From Chlamydiae bacterium CG10_big_fil_rev_8_21_14_0_10_35_9 (GTDB lineage Bacteria > Chlamydiota > Chlamydiia > Chlamydiales > SM23-39): DNA of 49,602 nt. Shown in pieces: positions 16,439-24,368 of the stretch. The stretch's first letter is position 1; each line of letters opens with the position of its first letter. Below the pieces are notes generated by a model, which was not told where the DNA came from, did no database searches, and saw only the letters and a program-made list of their open reading frames with translations. Position numbers and translations under genes: made by a program. Where the stretch lies: positions 1,952-51,553 of the forward strand of contig PFAC01000022.1 of the NCBI GenBank assembly GCA_002773835.1, given 5' to 3'.

Positions 16439-18256
16439 ATGTGCGGAATTTTTGGCTATATAGGGAAAAATGCTGTCGAAATGTGCTTGCAAGGGCTTAA
16501 GCTTTTGGAATATCGAGGCTACGACTCTTCTGGCATAGCCTATATTAAAGATAGCTCTCTTTATATACAAAAATCCATTGGACCTCTGAATAATTTGGAA
16601 AAAAAAGCTCTGCAAGCAAAGGGAGATATACCCATTATTGGCCATACAAGATGGGCAACACATGGAGCTGCGAACCTAGAAAATGCTCACCCACATACCG
16701 ATATCACTCAATCCCTTGCCATTGTCCATAATGGTATTATAGAAAACTACACAGAGCTTCGAGAAAAATTTCAATTTAATCAGCTTGCCTCAGAGACCGA
16801 TACAGAAATTATAGCTTGTTTAATCAGCTATTTTTATGAAAAAGATCTTTTACAAGCAGTTATCAAAACCCTCAAACTGCTCAAAGGGTCTTATGCTTTA
16901 GCAATCATTCATAAAGACTATCCAGATCAAATTATAGCTACCTGCAACCAAAGCCCACTAGCTATAGGTTATTCTGAAAACCAGGCTTTTGTTGCCTCTG
17001 ATGTACATGCTTTTTCTGGGATAAACCTTCACTCTGTGATCCTTAAAAATTATGAAGTAGCTGTGATAAAAAAAGGAAAGGCCCTTTTTTTTAACCAGTC
17101 TTTGCAGTCTATAGAAAAAAAAGCAGAAAAAATCTTTATTGACCACCATAGTATCTCTAAGCAGGGCTTTCAGCACTTTATGATGAAAGAAATTCATGAA
17201 CAGCCTATTACTTTTCAAAATGCAATAGCCAATAGGTTTTCCTTAGAAGCAGGACAAATTTTTTTCCATGAGCTGCAAGATTTAAAGCCGCTATTAAAGA
17301 ACATAAACCATGTAGTTATTGTAGGATGTGGAAGCTCGTGGCATGCTGGCCTGATGGGTGCTCAGCTAATAGAAAAAAAAGCACATATATTGACTACTTG
17401 TGAAATTGCTTCGGAATTTCGCTACAAAGACCCTCTTCTTTCTAAAAAAAGCCTAGTTTTTGCCATTAGTCAGTCGGGAGAGACAGCAGATACAATAGCT
17501 GCTGTCAAAATTGCGAAAGAAAAAGGTGCTACCGTTGTTGGTATTTGCAATAAGGAAAATTCCTCTTTAGAAAGAGAGGCTGAAAAAACTGTTTTCTTAC
17601 ATGCCGGACCCGAAATCAGCGTTTGCTCAACTAAAGCTTTCTTATCTCAATTAGCAGTCCTTTCTTTATTGGCTAACTATTTAGGAAGTATAAATAATTC
17701 TTTATCAAAGGAATATATCTCTGAGTATTTGCATGAACTCGTGCAAATACCTCTCAAAATTCAACAGGTATTATCTGATAAAGATCAGCTTGAAAAACTT
17801 GCCTCTAAATATAGTCACTACGACCAGATGCTTTTTATTGGAAGAAACTTGATGGCAGCAGCTTCTTTAGAGGCGGCGCTCAAACTCAAGGAAATCTCTT
17901 ATATTAATGCCCAAGCATATCCAGCAGGAGAACTCAAGCATGGCCCTATTGCCTTGCTAGATGAAACCTTGCCCGTTATCGGGCTATGCTTAAACTCACT
18001 GACCTTAGAAAAAACAGTAAGTAATCTAATGGAAGCAAAAGCACGAAATGCTCCTGTAATCTGTTTTACTTATGAAGGTTCAAAAGATATCCCTTCTGTG
18101 TTTCAAGACACCATCTATCTACCCCCAACAATAGATGATTTAGCTCCCTTTACAGTATGTACTGCCACACAACTCTTTGCTTATTTTGTGGCTAAAAAAA
18201 GAAACTGCAATATTGACAAACCCCGAAACCTTGCCAAATCAGTCACTGTAGAATAG
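16439..18256 (+). CDS. glmS: Glutamine-fructose-6-phosphate aminotransferase
   Basis: Makes glucosamine-6-phosphate from fructose-6-phosphate and glutamine, the first committed step to LPS and peptidoglycan amino sugars. 605 residues, standard length. After Met removal, Cys2 (MCGIFGYIG) is the glutaminase nucleophile; HTRWATHG and SETDTEII are in the glutaminase domain. Two SIS sugar-phosphate domains follow, with GCGSSWHAG, AISQSGETADTI and the C-terminal NIDKPRNLAKSVTVE. It starts one base after the methyltransferase stop. No glmS ribozyme is seen upstream, as expected outside Firmicutes. Confidence 0.97.
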   Translation: MCGIFGYIGKNAVEMCLQGLKLLEYRGYDSSGIAYIKDSSLYIQKSIGPLNNLEKKALQAKGDIPIIGHTRWATHGAANLENAHPHTDITQSLAIVHNGIIENYTELREKFQFNQLASETDTEIIACLISYFYEKDLLQAVIKTLKLLKGSYALAIIHKDYPDQIIATCNQSPLAIGYSENQAFVASDVHAFSGINLHSVILKNYEVAVIKKGKALFFNQSLQSIEKKAEKIFIDHHSISKQGFQHFMMKEIHEQPITFQNAIANRFSLEAGQIFFHELQDLKPLLKNINHVVIVGCGSSWHAGLMGAQLIEKKAHILTTCEIASEFRYKDPLLSKKSLVFAISQSGETADTIAAVKIAKEKGATVVGICNKENSSLEREAEKTVFLHAGPEISVCSTKAFLSQLAVLSLLANYLGSINNSLSKEYISEYLHELVQIPLKIQQVLSDKDQLEKLASKYSHYDQMLFIGRNLMAAASLEAALKLKEISYINAQAYPAGELKHGPIALLDETLPVIGLCLNSLTLEKTVSNLMEAKARNAPVICFTYEGSKDIPSVFQDTIYLPPTIDDLAPFTVCTATQLFAYFVAKKRNCNIDKPRNLAKSVTVE

Positions 18257-18328
18257 GCAAAAAAGTTCCTTTGAAAAAACATCCTCCCTAGCTAATGTCT
18301 GGTTTAAGAGTGGATTTTGTATAAAGCC

Positions 18329-19792
18329 ATGAAATATAGAACCAAACTTACCCTTGCTTTAATGCTACTAGCCATTATAAGTAATGGCATTGCAACTTCT
18401 ATTTTATACTTCCAAGTCAAAAAAATGACTTTTAACGAACTGCAGAGCAAAGCTGTTTCTATAGTAGCTACAGTAGCCTCATTTATTAATGGTGAGAACC
18501 TAGTACAGTTTCGAGAAAATCCTACAGAAGAAAACCAGTATTATAAAATCTTGCGATCAAAATTGATTAAATCTCTTAATGCCAACAAGCGAAAAGATTT
18601 TGTGGTTTCTTTTATTTACCTTTTTTCTAAATCCCCCACGAATTCAGAAAAAATTGTTGTAGAAGTAGACACTAAAACAGAGCTGGAAAGACTCCAAGCT
18701 GGACATCCTCTTGTAAGAGAGCAAGAATTCTTAAAGCCGGATGAAATCGAAATGATTGGAGAATATGGCGTTTCTAAAAAGTTTTACACGAATCAGTTTG
18801 GAACGTGGCTAACAGCTTTTGCCCCTATAATGGATGCTCAAGGAAATATAGTAGGATTTTTAGGGACCAACATTAGAGGTTCGAATATTATCAGCCATTT
18901 AAATGAACTTCTAATAAGCTGCTTAATTTCTTTAGGGTTTTCTCTTATTGCAGCCTTTGGGCTTGCTCAAATATTAGTCAGAAAAGTCAGCAAGCCGCTT
19001 GATATTATCTGCACTACTGTCCATGAAATTGGCGAAGGTAATTTAAAAGCACGTTCCAGCTACAAAACGGATGATGAATTTGGTGAGCTGTCAAAAAATA
19101 TCAACACCATGGCATTTGGCTTAGAAGAAAGGCAGAGATTAAAAAACAACTTCACTCGCTATGTTTCTAAAGATGTGCTAGAGCTTATTTTGCAACAAAA
19201 AGACATTTCTAAAATTTCCCATGAAAGAAAAAAAATTACAGTGTTATTTTCAGACATACGCTCTTTTTCGAAGTTATCGGAAAACTTACCTCCTGAAGAA
19301 GTAGTAAAGATTTTGAATGAATACTTTCAAGAAATGATATCCATCATTTTCAAGTATCGAGGCACTCTTGATAAAATTTTAGGAGATGGCCTCATGATAA
19401 TATTTGGCGCTCCTTTAGATGACGACAAACAGGAAGAAATGGCTCTCAAAACAGCAGTAGAAATGCAAGCAAAGCTAAAAGAGTTGGGAGAGAAATGGAA
19501 AAAAGAAAATCGCCCACAACTTTCCATGGGAATCGGCATTCATACAGGTCCTGCTGTAACAGGTAATTTAGGTTCTGAAAAACACCTAGAATATACTGCT
19601 ATTGGTAAAGCTGTAAATTTAGCCTATCAAATAGAAAAAAATACTAAAAAACTAAACTGCCCTATTTTAGTAAGTGAAGCAACTTTAGCCCCTCTCAAAA
19701 ATAAGCCTCAAGTTAAGGCTATGGGTAACTTAACTATTAAGGATAAAGAGACAGACCTTAAGATCTTTCATCTTCTAGATTTAGAGAATTAG
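18329..19792 (+). CDS. Membrane class III nucleotide cyclase-like protein with HAMP; two catalytic residues replaced
   Basis: 487 residues. A first transmembrane helix (about 7-27), an extracytoplasmic sensor region and a second helix (about 194-217) are followed by a HAMP domain (about 215-270) and a class III cyclase domain (about 300-455). Metal-binding Asp309 (FSDIRSF) and Asp353 (GDGLMIIFG) and adenine-specifying Lys349 (GTLDK) are present. The second specificity residue, normally Asp in IGDxVN, is Lys427. The transition-state Arg, normally in NLAxR, is Gln434; Asn430 is kept. Activity is therefore doubtful or altered. ATG 18329 is chosen; TTG 18317 is possible. The gene's 3' end is repeated twice downstream. 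Confidence 0.88.
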   Translation: MKYRTKLTLALMLLAIISNGIATSILYFQVKKMTFNELQSKAVSIVATVASFINGENLVQFRENPTEENQYYKILRSKLIKSLNANKRKDFVVSFIYLFSKSPTNSEKIVVEVDTKTELERLQAGHPLVREQEFLKPDEIEMIGEYGVSKKFYTNQFGTWLTAFAPIMDAQGNIVGFLGTNIRGSNIISHLNELLISCLISLGFSLIAAFGLAQILVRKVSKPLDIICTTVHEIGEGNLKARSSYKTDDEFGELSKNINTMAFGLEERQRLKNNFTRYVSKDVLELILQQKDISKISHERKKITVLFSDIRSFSKLSENLPPEEVVKILNEYFQEMISIIFKYRGTLDKILGDGLMIIFGAPLDDDKQEEMALKTAVEMQAKLKELGEKWKKENRPQLSMGIGIHTGPAVTGNLGSEKHLEYTAIGKAVNLAYQIEKNTKKLNCPILVSEATLAPLKNKPQVKAMGNLTIKDKETDLKIFHLLDLEN

Positions 19793-19811
19793 ATCTTGCT
19801 TTTTTCATAAA
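19667..19811 (+). repeat. Cyclase 3'-end repeat, copy 1 (native position)
   Basis: Last 42 codons of the cyclase gene plus 19 bp of 3' flank (ending CTTTTTTCATAAA). The same unit recurs at 21881-21989 and 23326-23471, in the same orientation. Confidence 0.9.
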
Positions 19812-19904
19812 CATGGCAATCAAATTATCAGCCTCCGTTCCCAAACGAGATTGCCTCTATTGTAAATTACCTCATCTCCCCTGTTAGACTTTATATGCTT
19901 GAAT

Positions 19905-20650
19905 CTATCTCACTAAAGCCTCCAGCCAGTAATAAATAAGACTTAGGTCAACTACTGCTGCCCAAGCGGCAGTGGTTCTTTCCCACTTTAAATAGAGTCG
20001 TCTGCATTTTCTTTTGACCCACGCAAAAGTTCTCTCTACTTTCCAGCGAATACTTTTCTTTTTAAAAATTTTGCAGCTTTCTTGATAAAGAGCGTTCTTA
20101 GACCCTCTATATGGGATCAAATTCTAAAAAGATCATAGATTGTGTTAGATTAGAAAGGTCTTTTAATACAAAGACGTTACTTTTGGCGATGAGAGGGAGT
20201 ACCATTTTTCTCTCATCGCTTTTTGCACTTCCATGAAGAGCTCCAATGGGATGACCTTGGCTATCTGCCGACATAGGAAGCGTGATTCCTTTTCCCTTAT
20301 ATCCATCCAACATCTTGACCTCCTCCAGGGCTAGGGGGAAAAAGATCCATCCACCAACCGAGTAGATAGATCGATTTTTCCTTCTTGAGCGGCCCTTTTT
20401 AAAAGGCCGCTCAGAACCCGATCGTAAACTCCAGTTTTCTGCCAGTTAGACAAGCCATCGATGAGCAAATAAGGAAGATTTAGGGATGTCTTTTCAGCGA
20501 GATCCATAAATCAGGATGTAAAAAAGGCTATTCCAGATTTTGCGTAGATCTGTTCTAGGAGTTCCTCTTTGTAAAGGAGCTCCTCCAATTCATCAAAGAA
20601 AGAATGGTTTGATATTGAGCCTCTGATAGGCCTTCAAATCGTTTAGACAA
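19905..20650 (-). mobile_element. Decayed IS5-like insertion sequence (transposase pseudogene)
   Basis: Reading the minus strand from 20650, pieces of one DDE transposase appear in successive frames. First comes an N-terminal SKRFEGLSEAQYQT, then a middle [20 protein letters not shown] followed by LVDGSFSP with the first catalytic Asp. Next is GYKGKGITLPMSADSQGHPI (20313-20107), and last a C-terminal segment from 20120 to 19905 with VERTFAWVKRKCRRLYLKWE and the second Glu region. An in-frame stop and at least three frameshifts separate the pieces, so no active enzyme is made. Terminal inverted repeats and target duplications could not be found by eye. Confidence 0.82.
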
Positions 20651-20810
20651 TAGATACCTCCGGAAAAAAGGAGGAAGTATATCAAATTAAATATTTTACT
20701 GATATAGGTTCTTGATATTCAATGAGATACCCCATCAGCTATTATTAGTAATTTCAGTTAGTAACATTAAATTAATGTTAATATTAATTTAAATAGTTTT
20801 AATTAAAAAA

Positions 20811-20840
20811 TTGACATTTAAAGTCAAAAATGAAATAATA
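20811..20840 (+). promoter_or_regulatory. Candidate sigma70-like promoter of first F-box-like gene
   Basis: A perfect -35 TTGACA at 20811-20816 is followed after 18 bp by ATAATA at 20835-20840. An AAGGAG ribosome site is at 20861-20866, seven bases before the ATG at 20873. The rest of the 213-bp gap from the IS remnant is AT-rich and shows nothing else. Confidence 0.5.
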
Positions 20841-20872
20841 TATTTATATTAAATTATAATAAGGAGAAAAAA

Positions 20873-21814
20873 ATGAGCGTACAATTACACAATACCCAAA
20901 TAACTAATGAAACTAATATTCAAGATTTGTATAGGGATGCGAATACTTCAATTTTTGATTTTTTGGATCTAACTTCCTTGGCAAGATTTGGAACAGCGTC
21001 TTCAAAAACTTTGAAGGATGTCACTGAGTATAAGATACAAACAATTAATTCGAAGAAAATTGAAAGCTTTATCGAGGCATTGCACGCAGCACTAGACCCA
21101 ACAATATATGGAAAAGAAAGGCAAATGCTTGAAAAAATCTCAGTTCAAGTAAAAGAAATTCCTCCTAGAGAATTAACCTTGCTAAAGGTAAAGGGTATAA
21201 AAAATTCAATACTTGAAGCATTGAAATCTTTAGATAGACAATCATTTTTAAATAGACAATCATTAGAAATTCTAAAGTCAATTCAGACTCCAATGCTTTT
21301 TGAAAATCTTTTTGAAGTTCTCGAAATTTATATAGACTTAGAAGCTGCGAAACTCACTCGTTATGAAAACTATAGAAACGAGAGTCTTACAAATATAGCT
21401 AAAGCTTTATGTACAATACATGAATACGACAAGGTTCGAGAAGTTGCTGATCTCATCTCTGATAAAAACTTAAAAAGTTTTGCTCTTAGATTGATTGTTG
21501 AAACCTTAGCAAAAGTAACTGAATGCGACAGGGCTCTAGAATTTGCGAATGTCATTCCTGATGAATATTCTAGAAGTATCGCTCTTGAAAAGATTGCTAA
21601 TGCGTTTTGCAAAGCAAATGAATACGACAGTGCTCTAAAAATTGCTAATCAAATCTCTCATAGTTATAATAAAAATCGTGTCTTTAAAAAGATTGCTGAA
21701 GCTTTTTGTGAAGCAAAAGAATATGATAAGGCTTCCAAAATTGCGAATCTCATTACTGTTGAAGAAGTTAGAAGCGAAATTCTTTATGAAATTGAAATTT
21801 CTCGAAGGATCTAA
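20873..21814 (+). CDS. F-box-like protein with 33-residue helical repeats, paralogue 1
   Basis: 313 residues. The N-terminus (about 18-55; TSIFDFLDLTSLARFG...SKTL) has the hydrophobic spacing of an F-box, a eukaryotic motif that binds Skp1 in SCF ubiquitin ligases. A linker (60-145) follows, then about four helical-hairpin repeats of 33 residues with the core IAKALCxxxEYDKAxEIANLI, resembling TPR/HEAT solenoids. A eukaryote-like ubiquitin-ligase effector is the natural guess; I infer this. The start has a strong AAGGAG. It is closely related to the next gene (22225-23241), and each is followed by a copy of the cyclase tail. Confidence 0.7.
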   Translation: MSVQLHNTQITNETNIQDLYRDANTSIFDFLDLTSLARFGTASSKTLKDVTEYKIQTINSKKIESFIEALHAALDPTIYGKERQMLEKISVQVKEIPPRELTLLKVKGIKNSILEALKSLDRQSFLNRQSLEILKSIQTPMLFENLFEVLEIYIDLEAAKLTRYENYRNESLTNIAKALCTIHEYDKVREVADLISDKNLKSFALRLIVETLAKVTECDRALEFANVIPDEYSRSIALEKIANAFCKANEYDSALKIANQISHSYNKNRVFKKIAEAFCEAKEYDKASKIANLITVEEVRSEILYEIEISRRI

Positions 21815-21835
21815 TTTTTCTAGTCAAATTAAAAC

Positions 21836-21862
21836 AGCTCCTTACTGCAAAAGCAAGGAGCT
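21836..21862 (+). terminator. Hairpin after F-box-like paralogue 1
   Basis: An eight-bp stem AGCTCCTT/AAGGAGCT encloses an 11-base loop. The same hairpin follows paralogue 2 (23263-23289), where a C-to-T change keeps pairing as a wobble. The T run after it is weak. Confidence 0.55.
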
Positions 21863-21880
21863 TAATTTACATTTATCCTA

Positions 21881-21989
21881 TTTAGCCCCTCTCAAAAATA
21901 AGCCCCAAGTTAAGGCTATGGGTAACTTAACTATTAAGGATAAAGAGACAGATCTTAAGATTTTCCACCTTTTAGATGTAGAGAGTTAA
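21881..21989 (+). pseudogene. Cyclase 3'-end repeat, copy 2
   Basis: Encodes the last 35 residues of the cyclase in an intact frame ending TAA. Against the native tail it differs at nine codons: six synonymous, two conservative (Leu to Val, Asn to Ser), and the stop codon. No cyclase catalytic part precedes it, so it is a fragment. Confidence 0.88.
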
Positions 21990-22224
21990 ACTTCAATAAA
22001 TGTTGTAATTAAATTACTCCCAAGTTAACCAAAGAGTCATTTGATGAAGTTATTTATCTCTCTTTTTATTTTAAAAATATATTATTGATCTTTTAGTAAG
22101 TTAGGTTAATTTACCTGCACTACTTTAATTAATTTCATTATTATTAAACCACAATAAAACTTTGAATTTAAAGACCCAACATATTAAAGTATCCCACTAA
22201 TTTTCTAATTAAGAGAAAGATAAT

Positions 22225-23241
22225 ATGAGCGTACAAGGAATATCAAATACAACCCATTTACACCCAATCGAAGATACTTCAATTATTAAAAGGCTATATC
22301 AAGACACAAGTTATTCAGTTCTTAAGTTTTTAGACCTAACTTCTTTGAAAGGATTTGGAACAGCTTCTTCAAAAGCTTTGGGTGATGTCACTAATTATAA
22401 CATAGATAAAATTAAAGCCTTTATTAAGGCATTACATGCGAAACTTAGCCCTGAAACTCATGCAAAAGAAAGGCAAATGCTTGAAGAAATCCCAGTTCAA
22501 GTAAAAGTAATTCCTCCTAGAGAATTACCCTTACTAAAGTTAAAGGACATAAAAAAATCAATACTTGAAGCATTGAAATCTTTAGATAAATCAGCAGTAG
22601 AAACCCTCAAGTCTATTCCAGTTCCAAGGCTTTTTGAAAATCTTTTTGAGGTTCTCGAACTTTTTTTAGATTTAAAAGCTGCGTATCTCATTCCTAATGA
22701 ATATCTTAGAAGTGACGCTCTTAAAGCGATTGCTATAGCTTTATGTAAAGAAAAAGAATGGGATAAGCTTTTTGAAGCTGTGAATCTCATTCCTAATGAG
22801 TCTATTAGAAATAGTGTTCTTGAAAATATTGCTGAAAATTTATGTGAGGTAAATGAATGGGATAAAGCTCTTGAAGTGGCGAAGCCCATTCCTAATGAAT
22901 TTCTTAGAAGTAGCGCTCTTAAAGAAGTTGTTAAAGCTTTATGTGAAGTAAAAGAATGGGTTAAGGCTCTTGAAGTGGCGAATCTTATTTCGATTGAAAT
23001 CCTTAGAAAAGACTTCTTCTATCGTACCGCTCTGGATTTGAGTAATGCAAAAGAATGGGACAAGTTTTTTGAAGCTGTGAATCTCATTTCTAATGAATTT
23101 CTTAGAAGTAGCACTCTTGAAGAGATTGCTAAAGCTTTGTGCAAAGCAAAAGAATGGGACAAGGCGATGGAAGTTGCGAACCTTATTCCTGATGAGAATA
23201 CTAGATCTAGTATTCTTAACAAAATTCCTCAAGGAATCTAA
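22225..23241 (+). CDS. F-box-like protein with 33-residue helical repeats, paralogue 2
   Basis: 338 residues. It has the same architecture as the gene at 20873: an F-box-like N-terminus (about 30-65; YSVLKFLDLTSLKGFG), a conserved linker with RQMLEEIPVQVKVIPPREL, then about five and a half repeats of 33 residues. The repeat core is LIPNExLRSSALxxIAKALC followed by xxKEWDKALEVAN. The Trp in EWDK replaces the Tyr of paralogue 1, so the arrays have homogenised separately. The 235 bp upstream are AT-rich with no good promoter. It is a likely host-directed effector by analogy; no catalytic domain is present. Confidence 0.7.
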   Translation: MSVQGISNTTHLHPIEDTSIIKRLYQDTSYSVLKFLDLTSLKGFGTASSKALGDVTNYNIDKIKAFIKALHAKLSPETHAKERQMLEEIPVQVKVIPPRELPLLKLKDIKKSILEALKSLDKSAVETLKSIPVPRLFENLFEVLELFLDLKAAYLIPNEYLRSDALKAIAIALCKEKEWDKLFEAVNLIPNESIRNSVLENIAENLCEVNEWDKALEVAKPIPNEFLRSSALKEVVKALCEVKEWVKALEVANLISIEILRKDFFYRTALDLSNAKEWDKFFEAVNLISNEFLRSSTLEEIAKALCKAKEWDKAMEVANLIPDENTRSSILNKIPQGI

Positions 23242-23262
23242 TTTTTCTAATCAAATTAAAAA

Positions 23263-23289
23263 AGCTCTTTGCTGCAAAAGCAAGGAGCT
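23263..23289 (+). terminator. Hairpin after F-box-like paralogue 2
   Basis: A ten-bp stem AGCTCTTTGC/GCAAGGAGCT with one T-G wobble and a seven-base loop. It is equivalent to the hairpin at 21836-21862. Confidence 0.55.
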
Positions 23290-23325
23290 TCATTTACATT
23301 TATCCTACCTTTTACATCAATAATC

Positions 23326-23471
23326 TTAGTAAGTGAAACAACTTTAGCTCCTCTTAAAAATAAAGCCCCAAGTAAAGGCTATGGGCAACTTAACTATTAA
23401 GGATAAAGAGGCATACCTTAAGATTTTTCATCTTCTAGATTTACTAAATTAAATCTTGCTTTTTTCATAAA
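23326..23471 (+). pseudogene. Cyclase 3'-end repeat, copy 3 (frameshifted)
   Basis: Covers the same stretch as copy 1, including the 3' flank ATCTTGCTTTTTTCATAAA. An indel near AATAAAGCCCCAAG breaks the frame and further substitutions are present. It is a non-coding remnant. Confidence 0.85.
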
Positions 23472-23508
23472 GTTCTCATTATTTTTTTCTTTTAAATTTA
23501 AGAAAACA

Positions 23509-24141
23509 ATGAAAGTAATTAAATTTTCTTACCATTTAATTTTATTCTTTATACTTTCTTTGCAAATCTTTGCCTATACACCTAAACCTGTTATTCATAA
23601 TGAATATAAAAAAACCATAGAAATGGTAAAAGCAGGTGGGGCTCGACTTACTCATGAAGTTTTTGAGGAAATCGCAGATATAGCTTTAATTGTCCCTCTT
23701 TTCTGTGAAGAAATTCAAAGACTTGCTTCACTATTTTTAAAAGCCCCCTTACCCAAAGGACAAGCTCTACAAACATATAGCCAACTCGTTGATACCTTCC
23801 ATTTCCTTATTGATAAGATATTCTCGACTAGATCTGTTCAAAGTTACACTGAAGTAAAAACGATAGAATATGATTGGATGGATAAATTGAATTTGCATTA
23901 TGCTGAACTTCCTCTCCCTTTTGGAGCCAATACTTTTGAAGCTAAAGAAATCTTCAAATCAGCTTATAAGAACGGGGCAAGAAAACTACAAAGTCTAAAT
24001 CTTCAACAGCCAAAATTGCACACACACAACGGTAACTTTTTTAATAAATATGGCAGCCAGATTATCAGCTACTGTTCCGAGACAGATGTTGTATTAGAAG
24101 AGTTTGTGTATATATTAATTAATCATGAGCTAAACAACTAA
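23509..24141 (+). CDS. Secreted orphan protein, 210 aa
   Basis: A clear signal peptide (MKVIKFSYHLILFFILSLQIFA) precedes a mature region of mixed helices with two Cys. No family is recognised. Possible metal ligands occur in the C-terminal part (LHTHNGNFFN and an INHE near the end), but no known enzyme motif is completed. It sits between the cyclase-tail copy 3 and a possible transposase remnant, in the accessory stretch of the window. It is probably periplasmic or exported. The ATG is preceded by AAGAAAA only, a weak site. Confidence 0.6.
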   Translation: MKVIKFSYHLILFFILSLQIFAYTPKPVIHNEYKKTIEMVKAGGARLTHEVFEEIADIALIVPLFCEEIQRLASLFLKAPLPKGQALQTYSQLVDTFHFLIDKIFSTRSVQSYTEVKTIEYDWMDKLNLHYAELPLPFGANTFEAKEIFKSAYKNGARKLQSLNLQQPKLHTHNGNFFNKYGSQIISYCSETDVVLEEFVYILINHELNN

Positions 24142-24155
24142 GAAATAGCTAATTA

Positions 24156-24351
24156 AAATATGGCAGAGTGATATTACCACCTGGTTTGTTAATATTATGG
24201 CAAGGTATGAAACGTCTTTCAGAACTAGTGGAAGGGGTTAATTTAGCAAAAAAGCTAAATGAATTTTGAAGTTTTAGGTAATGATAAGGCTTTAGCCATG
24301 GGGAGGTTCAAGATAGCAAAAAACTGCCCAATAAGTTACAAAGAAGTATAA
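24156..24351 (+). pseudogene. Possible transposase C-terminal remnant
   Basis: A short open stretch reads LPPGLLILWQGMKRLSELVEG then NLAKKL. After a frameshift it continues with VLGNDKALAMGRFKIAKNC. The LWxGxxRLxxLxEGxxLAK pattern recalls the C-terminal end of IS4-type transposases. There is no start, no ribosome site and no catalytic part. The assignment is tentative. The region otherwise holds no gene. Confidence 0.33.
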
Positions 24352-24368
24352 GTTGTTATTATACTTTT

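Noticed and set aside
21642..21989. A 115-codon open frame overlapping the 3' end of F-box-like paralogue 1
   Set aside because: Its first two thirds are the paralogue gene in another frame, and its last third is the cyclase-tail copy. There is no ribosome site. It is a chance read-through frame, though it shows the tail copy is still open.
22497..23232. Several minus-strand frames opposite F-box-like paralogue 2
   Set aside because: They mirror the 33-residue repeats of the plus-strand gene; repetitive coding DNA keeps the opposite frames open.
20873..23241. A CRISPR array or tandem DNA satellite suggested by the regular repetition
   Set aside because: The period is 33 codons (99 bp), in frame, with protein-level conservation and no spacer structure.
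24336..24364. TTACAA - 17 bp - TTATAC as a promoter for the Nudix gene
   Set aside because: The predicted transcript start would fall at or after the ATG at 24369.
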